The position numbers and the translations under genes are program-made. A stretch of DNA of 32,209 nucleotides, taken from contig MKYF01000041.1 in assembly GCA_001914195.1 (NCBI GenBank), positions 1-32,209 on the forward strand, read 5' to 3'. Source of the DNA: Streptococcus mitis. GTDB taxonomy: Bacteria; Bacillota; Bacilli; Lactobacillales; Streptococcaceae. This document shows, piece after piece, positions 25,877 through 32,209 of the stretch. The notes under the pieces are model-generated. The model ran no database searches. It saw only the letters and a list, made by a program, of their open reading frames with translations, and was not told where the DNA came from. Position 1 is the first letter of the stretch. Each line of letters starts with the position of its first letter.

Positions 25877-27145
25877 TTATTGAAATTCCTTAACATCTCC
25901 ATCGTATGTCGCCCAATCTTTGCTGAAAAAGCGCTCATTCAGATGATAAGTCGGAGCTGGTGTAGGATTGGATAGGAAAGGATCAACAGCCTTGTCAAAA
26001 GCCAACCAACCCAACCAACCAAGGTGAATGGTGTCCTTCATAAAGAAAGGCTCCCCGCCGTCCTTAGAAAAATCTGCTATATTGGTAAACCCTTGACTTT
26101 CTAACTGGTAGCGAATCTTCTGCACCGTCTGTTGGTACATGTCCTCTCGTAAACCAGCGTAGTCCATCCATTTTTTATTAACAGGTGGAATGATAAAAAT
26201 CGGGTTGACCTTAGATTTAGAAAACTGTGTTAAAACCAACTGCAAGTCATTATACTCTGGCGACTTGAGATAGGTAAAGCTTTTCTGAGAGTCCTTTAAT
26301 TTCTTCAAATCCTTCTTGATCTGCGTATTATAGAAATAATTTTCCATTCCCAGATCATTATTGGAAGTATTCTTTTCAGCATCTGCTTTAACAATATCTT
26401 CTATAGCTTGATAAGAAAACTGGTCTGGCAAGGTCTTTAAATACTTAACTACATGCTTATCATAATTGACATAGCCTCTAACTGAAAACTGACCAAAAAA
26501 GGAAGCTTGGCGTTCACTAAACCGAGCCAATAATTCAATCATTTCATTGTCTGCCGTCGACAATTCTTCTTTACTTGCCAACTTCTGAACCAAATCCTTC
26601 ATAGCTACGTTTGGGAACTGCTGTAGTAAGCGAGTCGCCGCATATTGGCTAGCCTTATCTCCAGATTGATGTTCCAGAAAACTGGTCAACTGGTCTCCAT
26701 TAAAATACTGCTGAAAAGCTGCTGGCTCATAGCCATATTTACTGAACCACTGAGGTGAGATAACATACACAACTTGTTTATTCTCTAGCTGTGGCAACAT
26801 CTGTTGCATTCCAAAATACTGGTTAAGCGATGCAGCTCCCCTCTGTCCTAAAAGATAAGGGCGGTAGGAGCGATTGTATTTCTCAGCTAATACCGCAGGA
26901 TGAGCACCGTCAAAACGAAGCCATTCACTAGAGCCAAAGAAGGGAACAAAACGCATATTTGGATCAGATAGTGCTCTGACTTTTTGACTTCGCTCCTTAA
27001 AACTATCGATAGTAGTAGCCACCGCTGAACGCTTTTCAGCTCCTAGATTATGACGCATCTCAGTAGGATAAAAGAAAATGAGCAGAAAAACCAACAAACC
27101 AGCTATCAAGACCGGTCCGAAGATCATCCATAAGCGTTTAAGCAT
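25877..27145 (-). CDS. dltD: DltD, lipoteichoic acid D-alanylation protein
   Basis: A 422-residue SGNH-like acyltransferase/thioesterase fixed to the outer face of the membrane by an N-terminal helix (about 5-26). The catalytic Ser lies in GSSEW (71-75) and the Asp-His pair in DTIHLGWLGW (Asp371, His374). It passes D-alanine to teichoic acid at the end of the Dlt pathway. The start was chosen at 27145 (MLKRLW), which overlaps the dltC stop by 8 nt; an in-frame codon at 27160 lies inside dltC. Last gene of the operon. Confidence 0.96.
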   Translation of the reverse strand: MLKRLWMIFGPVLIAGLLVFLLIFFYPTEMRHNLGAEKRSAVATTIDSFKERSQKVRALSDPNMRFVPFFGSSEWLRFDGAHPAVLAEKYNRSYRPYLLGQRGAASLNQYFGMQQMLPQLENKQVVYVISPQWFSKYGYEPAAFQQYFNGDQLTSFLEHQSGDKASQYAATRLLQQFPNVAMKDLVQKLASKEELSTADNEMIELLARFSERQASFFGQFSVRGYVNYDKHVVKYLKTLPDQFSYQAIEDIVKADAEKNTSNNDLGMENYFYNTQIKKDLKKLKDSQKSFTYLKSPEYNDLQLVLTQFSKSKVNPIFIIPPVNKKWMDYAGLREDMYQQTVQKIRYQLESQGFTNIADFSKDGGEPFFMKDTIHLGWLGWLAFDKAVDPFLSNPTPAPTYHLNERFFSKDWATYDGDVKEFQ

Positions 27146-27377
27146 TTTGTAGCTCCACAATACCAGCTATGATTTTATTAGCTGTATTCCAGTCATCGCG
27201 ACCAAACTCTGTTACAGGGACACGAATGTCAAAACGGTTCTCAATCTCCACAATCAACTCAACCGTTCCCATACTATCCAAGACACCTGAGTCAAAAAGA
27301 TCTTCATCCATCATGTCAGAAACATCTTCCATAAACAACTCATCAATAATTTCGATAACTTCTGATTTGATATCCAT
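27138..27377 (-). CDS. dltC: DltC, D-alanyl carrier protein
   Basis: A 79-residue acyl-carrier-like protein. Ser35 in the DSMGTVE motif is the 4'-phosphopantetheine attachment site. DltA loads it with D-alanine, and it docks on DltB at the membrane. AAGGA lies 9 nt upstream of the ATG. Confidence 0.97.
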   Translation of the reverse strand: MDIKSEVIEIIDELFMEDVSDMMDEDLFDSGVLDSMGTVELIVEIENRFDIRVPVTEFGRDDWNTANKIIAGIVELQNA

Positions 27378-27390
27378 ATTTTATTTCCTT

Positions 27391-28635
27391 TTATTTTTTA
27401 AACCATAAATCATTCAAGAATCCAGAAAAGATTAAGAATGACAGCATGACGACATGGAAGGTGACAACCATGCCAAGCAACTGAATCCAGCGATTCTCAG
27501 GTAGAGCAGCTTTCCCTGCTTTTTTCCGTTCCTTATTGAGTGTTTTTTTCTTACGAACCCAAGCGTCATTGATGACCAGTCCAATCCCATGAAAGAGTCC
27601 ATAGGCGATATAGTACCAGGTCACGCCATGCCAAAATCCCATGATTAGCATATTTACAATGTAGGCCATGCTTGAGGTTACATTGCGATTCTTAAAGACC
27701 TTCTTTCTGGTCAATACCATGACCATTCGCATAAAGACAAAGTCACGGAACCAGAAAGATAGACTCATGTGCCAACGATTCCAAAACTCTTTTAAATCCC
27801 TTGATAAAAAAGGTTTGTTAAAGTTGATGGGGCTACGGATTCCCATTAAGTTTGAGATGGCTAAGGCAAACATAGAGTAACCTGCAAAGTCAAAGAAGAG
27901 CTCAAGACCAAAGGTATACATGACCGCTAAAGCATAGAGATTAAAGAAACCACCTGACTGCAAGGCTAAATTCTTCAAAGGAGGCAACAAGGTTTCTCCT
28001 AAAACGTGAGCTAGGATAAACTTGTACAAAAAGCCCCACATGATATAGCGAACAGATTCATCCAGCATATCCATCAACTCATCTCGCTCAGGAATGGTCT
28101 GATAATTTTCATTAAAACGCTTAAAGCGATCGATTGGGCCACTTGAAAAAGTCGGCATAAAGAGAAGGAAACGGAGGAATTCCCAGAGGGTAAAATCCTT
28201 AATCACTCCATCTCTCAGCTCGATGATAATCCCAACCGAACGAAAGGTCAGATAAGAAATTCCCAAAAATCCAAGCAAAGACTGCGTTCCATTGATAGCT
28301 GGCTGCACCTTGACAAAGATAATCGGAAGTAGGGACAGAAAACTAACTAAGTAGAAGACCCACTTGCCATCCTTACTTTTTCGATAATGCTTGTAGAAAA
28401 GCAGGAGCAATATTTCCCAGCAAAGGTAAATACCCAAGGCAGCCAATTGATTGGTCTTCCCACCTACCAACATGGTGACGATAAAGAAGAGACTAACCAA
28501 CACTTCATACCAGGCAAAGCGTTTCTTGAAAAAGAGACCGATAAAGATGGGCAAGGTTGCAGCAATCACATAGACAAAATACTGAGGATTACCGTATGGC
28601 TCTAAATGAGGAAGCTGTTGAAAGAACTCCATCAT
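27391..28635 (-). CDS. dltB: DltB, MBOAT D-alanyl transferase
   Basis: A 414-residue multi-pass membrane acyltransferase of the MBOAT family that moves D-alanine from DltC across the membrane. Conserved His289 (RWHMSLS) and His336 (GFWHG) match the catalytic-channel residues known from streptococcal DltB. It overlaps dltA by 4 nt (ATGA), so translation is coupled. Confidence 0.97.
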   Translation of the reverse strand: MMEFFQQLPHLEPYGNPQYFVYVIAATLPIFIGLFFKKRFAWYEVLVSLFFIVTMLVGGKTNQLAALGIYLCWEILLLLFYKHYRKSKDGKWVFYLVSFLSLLPIIFVKVQPAINGTQSLLGFLGISYLTFRSVGIIIELRDGVIKDFTLWEFLRFLLFMPTFSSGPIDRFKRFNENYQTIPERDELMDMLDESVRYIMWGFLYKFILAHVLGETLLPPLKNLALQSGGFFNLYALAVMYTFGLELFFDFAGYSMFALAISNLMGIRSPINFNKPFLSRDLKEFWNRWHMSLSFWFRDFVFMRMVMVLTRKKVFKNRNVTSSMAYIVNMLIMGFWHGVTWYYIAYGLFHGIGLVINDAWVRKKKTLNKERKKAGKAALPENRWIQLLGMVVTFHVVMLSFLIFSGFLNDLWFKK

Positions 28636-30182
28636 CTCTTATTCACCTCGTTAATCAATCCTTTGATGTCAATTTTTCCATTTGGAGTCAGTGGCAAACT
28701 GTCTCGATAAAGGAATTTAGACGGCATCATGTAGGACATCATGATGTCTGTCAGGTCTTCCTTGATAGCCTTGGTAATATCAATATCTCGCTCAAACTGC
28801 TCACGAACACCGTCTTTCAAGATGACATAAGCCAATAGATTTTGCACCTTGTGGTCTTTATTATAACGTGGCACAGCTACAGCAGACTCGATAAAGCGAG
28901 ACTTATTGAGGTTTTGAGAGACATCTTCTAACTCAATGCGGTAACCGTTGAACTTAATCTGGAAGTCCATGCGTCCGCCGTAGAGAAGCAAGCCTTCATC
29001 TGTCATAGTTCCCACATCTCCTGTATGGTAGGCTGGTAGACCTTCAAACTCAAAGAAGGCTTCTGCCGTTTTTTCAGGATTGTTCATATAGCCTTTTGAA
29101 ACAGCTGGCCCTGACACAATGATTTCTCCCTGTTCACCATTTGGCAGTTTATTTCCTTCCTCGTCAATGATAAAGGTTGGAGAATCAGTCTTGGTATAGC
29201 CGATTGGTAGACGTTTGAGAGTCGCTAACATCTCGTCTGTCACGGCAACAGCTGACAAGGCTACTGTCGCTTCTGTTGGACCGTAGGCATTGATAATACG
29301 GGCATGTGGGAAACGTTCACGTAGTTTTTGAGCCGTTTTGACCGTCAATTCTTCACCATCAAAGTAGAAATGCGTGATACCAGGCATTTTCTCGCTATTA
29401 AAGTCTTCAGACAACATGGCCATATCCGCAAAAGAAGGCGTTGAAGTCCAGATAGCGATTGGCAATGAGAAGATGGTTGCAAAAAGTCGCTTAAAGTCCT
29501 GAGTAATAGCTGAAGGAAGAGCGAAAAGCGTACCACCCAGTGCCAAGGTCGGTGCCCAGTACATGACAGACAGGTCAAAAGAATAAGGTGGCTGAGCCAG
29601 CATTTGCGGACGACTTGGCGTCGCAAATTCCTTGTCCGTAATCATCCAATTGGTAAAGCTGAGGAGATTATCATGTGAAATCTGCACTCCCTTTGGCTTA
29701 CCAGTCGTACCAGAAGTAAAGATGATGTAGTAGTTATCATCTCCCTTGACTGGATGCGTGATCTCATAGCTAGTCCCTTGAGCAAAGGCTTCTTGAACCT
29801 GAGCTAGAGTCATCATTGGCGTAGAAACCTGCTCCAATGGAAAGTCTGAGATGGCAATAATCAAGCTTGGCTCCGCTACTTCTAAAATAGCTGAAACTCG
29901 CTCCAAAGCCGAATGGCTATCAATTGGAATGTAGGCATGACCTGACTTAGTCAGCGCTACAAAAGTTGCCAACATTTCATATTCTTGGCCACCAAAAACA
30001 ACCACAGGAGACTTCTCAGGCAAACCTAGTTGGTCAATGGCTGCAGCTAAACTATCCGAATCAGCCTTCAAATCTCCATAAGTGTGTTCCTGCCCCAAAA
30101 CATTATAAACAGGATAGCTAGGCTGTGTCTGAGCAAAATGCTCAATGGTTTCAATCATATCTACTATTGGTTTATTTGACAT
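28632..30182 (-). CDS. dltA: DltA, D-alanine--D-alanyl carrier protein ligase
   Basis: A 516-residue adenylate-forming enzyme that activates D-alanine with ATP and loads it onto Ser35 of DltC in the cytoplasm. P-loop FTSGTTGKPKG (155-165), YGPTEA adenine-pocket motif near 298-303, YHTGD, and C-terminal catalytic Lys503 in TPNGK. An AAGGAGA ribosome site lies about 10 nt upstream. It follows dltX in the operon. Confidence 0.97.
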   Translation of the reverse strand: MSNKPIVDMIETIEHFAQTQPSYPVYNVLGQEHTYGDLKADSDSLAAAIDQLGLPEKSPVVVFGGQEYEMLATFVALTKSGHAYIPIDSHSALERVSAILEVAEPSLIIAISDFPLEQVSTPMMTLAQVQEAFAQGTSYEITHPVKGDDNYYIIFTSGTTGKPKGVQISHDNLLSFTNWMITDKEFATPSRPQMLAQPPYSFDLSVMYWAPTLALGGTLFALPSAITQDFKRLFATIFSLPIAIWTSTPSFADMAMLSEDFNSEKMPGITHFYFDGEELTVKTAQKLRERFPHARIINAYGPTEATVALSAVAVTDEMLATLKRLPIGYTKTDSPTFIIDEEGNKLPNGEQGEIIVSGPAVSKGYMNNPEKTAEAFFEFEGLPAYHTGDVGTMTDEGLLLYGGRMDFQIKFNGYRIELEDVSQNLNKSRFIESAVAVPRYNKDHKVQNLLAYVILKDGVREQFERDIDITKAIKEDLTDIMMSYMMPSKFLYRDSLPLTPNGKIDIKGLINEVNKR

Positions 30183-30202
30183 AATAAGGATTCTCCTTCA
30201 AG

Positions 30203-30334
30203 TTAAAATTCATTATAGATAAAGCTTCCTTGACCCTGACCAAGATAGCTAAAAAAGTAAAGTAGCCCTAGAAAGATAATAAAATACAAGGCTGTCCGAC
30301 CAAGAAAGAGGTACAATTCTTTTCTCTGTTTCAT
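30203..30334 (-). CDS. dltX: DltX, 43-residue membrane peptide of the Dlt system
   Basis: A 43-codon gene 20 nt upstream of dltA. MKQRKELYLF is followed by one membrane helix (about 8-29) and the C-terminal motif GSFIYNEF. In other Gram-positives DltX is needed for teichoic acid D-alanylation and its C-terminal Tyr-containing motif is thought to relay the D-alanyl group between DltB and DltD. The ribosome site before the ATG at 30334 is weak, so the exact start is less sure; the frame is certain. First gene of the operon. Confidence 0.92.
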   Translation of the reverse strand: MKQRKELYLFLGRTALYFIIFLGLLYFFSYLGQGQGSFIYNEF

Positions 30335-30405
30335 CAAGAAAAACCATTCATTTCTGTAATTTTCGCTAAAATAAAATCAATTTCTTACTAATTTATTTTT
30401 CTGCT

Positions 30406-30435
30406 ATTATACCACTTTATAGACTAGTTTTTCAA
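30406..30435 (-). promoter_or_regulatory. Promoter of the dltXABCD operon
   Basis: TTGAAA (30430-30435), 18-nt spacer, extended -10 TGG-TATAAT (30406-30411) on the minus strand. The leader to dltX is about 65 nt. The element lies at the edge of an IS-like remnant. Confidence 0.7.
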
Positions 30436-30439
30436 TTGT

Positions 30440-30602
30440 TTACCCGTCTATTTTCACTACGTTTCAGTAACATTAATTTGTTCCATATGATTCTTTCTAA
30501 TGATAGCTTGAATGCTTTTCAGTATAGATTATATGGGGGCTACAACAAAGTAGGCTCCATACTACCTATAGAGGATTTCTCCACTATAAATATTATAGAG
30601 CC
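30440..30602 (-). mobile_element. Probable IS end remnant (ISL3/IS1167-like left end)
   Basis: Read on the minus strand it starts GGCTCTATAATATTTATAG, runs through an AT-rich leader and reaches ATGGAACAAATTAATG at 30486, after which the frame hits stops within ten codons. A GGCTC-type end, a leader of this length and a MEQ start recall ISL3-family elements of pneumococci; this rests on memory of the family, not on a search. No functional transposase is present. Confidence 0.42.
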
Positions 30603-30666
30603 CTATCTTATGTCTCACTTTATCGGTGCAGTTCCCTTTATCTAGAGATTTTTATAGTATGTAATC

Positions 30667-30825
30667 CTAGAATTCACTATAGATAAATTCTTGAATGTTC
30701 GAAAAATCGGTCACAAAACAATAAATCACGATGCTTAAGATAACCGTATAGAAAAATAGCGTCCACAAGATTAAACGGTGTGTGTTAGTTATCTTGGTTT
30801 GCAAATTTGTAAAGTTCTTTTTCAA
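30667..30825 (-). CDS. DltX-like microprotein (second copy, 52 aa)
   Basis: A 52-codon frame starting at a TTG (30825), 10 nt after AAAGGA, and overlapping the 3' end of the DltD-like gene by 41 nt in another frame. It has a basic N-terminus (MKKNFTN), one membrane helix (about 18-38) and the C-terminus EFIYSEF. The dlt operon's own DltX ends in FIYNEF, so five of six residues match, the topology is the same, and the gene neighbour is again DltD. Together this supports a DltX paralogue. The start is less certain than the frame. Activity is unproven, and its MBOAT partner is broken. Confidence 0.75.
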   Translation of the reverse strand: MKKNFTNLQTKITNTHRLILWTLFFYTVILSIVIYCFVTDFSNIQEFIYSEF

Positions 30826-31957
30826 CTTCCATCCATCCTTTCACTCCAACGTGCATCACGTCAAATAAAAAGTAATTATCATACTCTCTGTTTCCATAAT
30901 TTAATACCTTTGCACCATGACTTTTTGCGACATCTTCTATTTTTTTATAAGTTTTCTCTCGCATCTCTCTTGAGACACCTGTGTAGTCATTCCATTTCCC
31001 ATTTACTGGAAAAATAATGACTTCAACTTCAATTCCCAATTCCTTGGCAACTGTCAAGAAAAGTTCCATATCTGAATACTCTGGTGACTCCAGATAGCTC
31101 AAATCTTTATTAGAATCTTTCAAAGATACATAGCGATCTTTTAAGTAGGTATTGTAGTAATTATTATCAACAGCATAGTCATTGTTATCTGTTTTCTTTT
31201 TGACCTCTTCTACAAACTGATCCGTCAGTTTCTCCCAATCATAGTCTGGAGTTTTATCTCCTGATAAGGGATAATCTGATTTCTCATGATTTTCATAAAA
31301 TTTTCGTTTGAGCTTAAAAGAATATATCACGTTATCTAACTCTAATAGTTTTTTATCAACAATGGTTCCTTTCCCATCTATGAAATAACTTTTGTATTTT
31401 TTGTAGATGTCATTTTGTTGCTTGTTCCCCTTGGTAATCTCAATAATGCGATTGATTAGTTTTTCTTTTGTTTCCTTACTAATCTTGTCATTATCTAGCA
31501 TGTGGAAAATATGTTCTTGAGAAGCCTTGTTCAAAAATGCATCTTGATGGGTTCCATCTTTTTCAAACCACTGAACCGACTCTATTATAGCCACTTTTCG
31601 CTTAGTCATAGTTCCTTCAATTGAGCCCAAGGTCGTAGCCTGAATGATGTTTTGTGAATAGCTGGTTCCAATCTGCATGATATTAAAATCGTTGTAGTTA
31701 AAAATTTTATTGGGATGATAGTCTTCATTTATCGTTGCAACCAACTCAGATGACCCCAATAAAACCATTGTATTGGGAGTGATATTGCTTGTTAAAATAT
31801 CTCTACTTTTATACTTTTCATACGAAGTGCTATAGCGAATACTATTATCCTTTACTTTATAATAATCATCAATCTTCTTGACGTATGTCACATTTAAAAG
31901 CGCAAGCGTCGCAATTACGAGCACAAGCGATAGCAAAAATGCTTTTAGTTTAATCAT
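30785..31957 (-). CDS. DltD paralogue (second DltD-like acyltransferase)
   Basis: A 390-residue protein with the DltD layout: an N-terminal membrane helix (about 5-25), a catalytic Ser in LLGSSELV (GSSE at 68-71) and an Asp-His pair in DVMHVGVKGW (Asp366, His369). It also shares the internal patterns YLESPEYSDMELFL and FPVNGKWNDYTG with DltD (YLKSPEYNDLQLVL and PPVNKKWMDYAG). It is clearly homologous to, but strongly diverged from, the dltD of this window. Upstream is the 3' end of an MBOAT gene, downstream a DltX-like microprotein, so this was a complete membrane acyl-transfer set. Its acceptor is unknown: D-alanine on another polymer, or another acyl group. The ATG at 31957 follows AAGGGATAGGA. 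Confidence 0.88.
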   Translation of the reverse strand: MIKLKAFLLSLVLVIATLALLNVTYVKKIDDYYKVKDNSIRYSTSYEKYKSRDILTSNITPNTMVLLGSSELVATINEDYHPNKIFNYNDFNIMQIGTSYSQNIIQATTLGSIEGTMTKRKVAIIESVQWFEKDGTHQDAFLNKASQEHIFHMLDNDKISKETKEKLINRIIEITKGNKQQNDIYKKYKSYFIDGKGTIVDKKLLELDNVIYSFKLKRKFYENHEKSDYPLSGDKTPDYDWEKLTDQFVEEVKKKTDNNDYAVDNNYYNTYLKDRYVSLKDSNKDLSYLESPEYSDMELFLTVAKELGIEVEVIIFPVNGKWNDYTGVSREMREKTYKKIEDVAKSHGAKVLNYGNREYDNYFLFDVMHVGVKGWMEVEKELYKFANQDN

Positions 31958-32004
31958 CTAGTTTTATCCTATCCCTTCGATCCGTCCAATCTCTTTTCAA
32001 GTTC

Positions 32005-32115
32005 TTATCTCTTTAAAATCGTCAGTAAGATTTTATAAGGTTCACCTGAAAAGATAAAGAAACCAATCATAACCAAATTCATGGTCACAAACCAACTCAG
32101 TAGCTTATACCGAGC
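32005..32115 (-). pseudogene. Truncated MBOAT (DltB-like) gene, 3' end only
   Basis: An open frame ending at TAA (32005-32007) reads YKLLSWFVTMNLVMIGFFIFSG and then a short basic tail. The equivalent end of DltB in this window reads TFHVVMLSFLIFSGFLNDLW, so the last membrane helix and FxIFSG motif match. The frame is cut at about 32110-32115, where unrelated sequence with a new plus-strand gene start begins. It lies 47 nt upstream of the DltD paralogue, as dltB-dltD order predicts. The rest of the gene is missing here. Confidence 0.65.
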
Positions 32116-32209
32116 CTACTGAAAAAGTCATCAAATTGATGGCTTTTTTGTTATACTAGAGATGAGGTGAAATAATGCTTGATAATCAGTTAACTATGGA
32201 TGTCAGTCC
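32116..32209 (+). mobile_element. Left end of a probable insertion sequence (truncated by window edge)
   Basis: It begins where the MBOAT frame is interrupted. A hairpin with arms AGTCATCA / TGATGGCT (about 32126-32143) followed by T6 could stop read-through. An extended -10, TGT-TATACT (32152-32157), and a GAGGTGA ribosome site then lead into a gene. End hairpin plus immediate small leader is typical of IS ends, but no inverted repeat partner is visible. Confidence 0.4.
32175..32209 (+). CDS. Start of a plus-strand gene, possibly IS1182-like transposase (partial)
   Basis: ATG at 32175 behind GAGGTGA with 5 nt spacing; the visible residues are MLDNQLTMDVS. The start recalls streptococcal IS1182-family transposases, but 11 residues are too few to decide. 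It is the only gene that begins inside the disrupted MBOAT region. Confidence 0.35.
   Translation, partial: MLDNQLTMDVS

Noticed and set aside
30436..30645. Plus-strand frame of 69 residues upstream of dlt
   Set aside because: It lies across the IS-like remnant and the dlt promoter side, without ribosome site or similarity.
32126..32148. Hairpin with T run as terminator of an upstream plus-strand gene
   Set aside because: No plus-strand gene precedes it; it is better explained as part of the IS-like end and is described there.

Overview
The window looks like chromosomal DNA of a mitis-group Streptococcus (S. mitis / S. oralis / S. pneumoniae complex). The evidence is a dltXABCD operon next to an adcRCBA zinc-uptake operon, a YSIRK-type giant adhesin, an M26 metalloprotease with an N-terminal sortase motif, a 107-bp RUP element and a BOX element. 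No rRNA, tRNA or CRISPR was seen.

Layout, left to right (most genes lie on the minus strand). 1-7100: N-terminal 2366 codons of a giant repeat-built surface protein that runs off the left edge. 7466-8865: an Rpn-type PD-(D/E)XK nuclease gene followed directly by a second, divergent copy of its own 3' end; both copies hold an internal ATG behind a consensus Shine-Dalgarno. 8945-14487: a two-gene operon of a GH29 alpha-L-fucosidase and a GH2 beta-galactosidase-like enzyme, neither with an export signal, under a promoter overlapped by a CcpA (cre) site. 14613-19241: a zinc metalloprotease of the IgA1 protease/Zmp family with eight 17-residue repeats and four G5-like domains. 19349-20339: an SPFH/band 7 membrane protein. 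20399-20505: RUP. 20567-21586: a class C acid phosphatase lipoprotein. 21687-22016: a complete Fst-type type I toxin-antitoxin locus (32-residue membrane toxin, convergent ~64-nt antisense RNA, shared terminator, paired direct repeats). 22061-22211: BOX element. 22227-25827: adcRCBA with its AdcR operator. 25814-30435: dltXABCD with promoter and terminator. 30440-30602: probable IS end remnant. 30667-32115: a second dlt-like export set (truncated MBOAT, DltD paralogue, unannotated DltX-like microprotein). 32116-32209: start of a probable insertion sequence that cut the MBOAT gene.

How the genes work together: the dlt operon D-alanylates teichoic acids; adc imports zinc under AdcR; the surface protein and metalloprotease act at the host interface; the GH2-GH29 pair probably trims small galactosylated/fucosylated glycans inside the cell when preferred sugars are scarce. 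The most novel-looking points are the decaying second DltB-DltD-DltX module with its hidden microprotein, the Rpn gene with conserved intragenic start and spare 3' cassette, and the fully resolvable Fst toxin-antitoxin locus.
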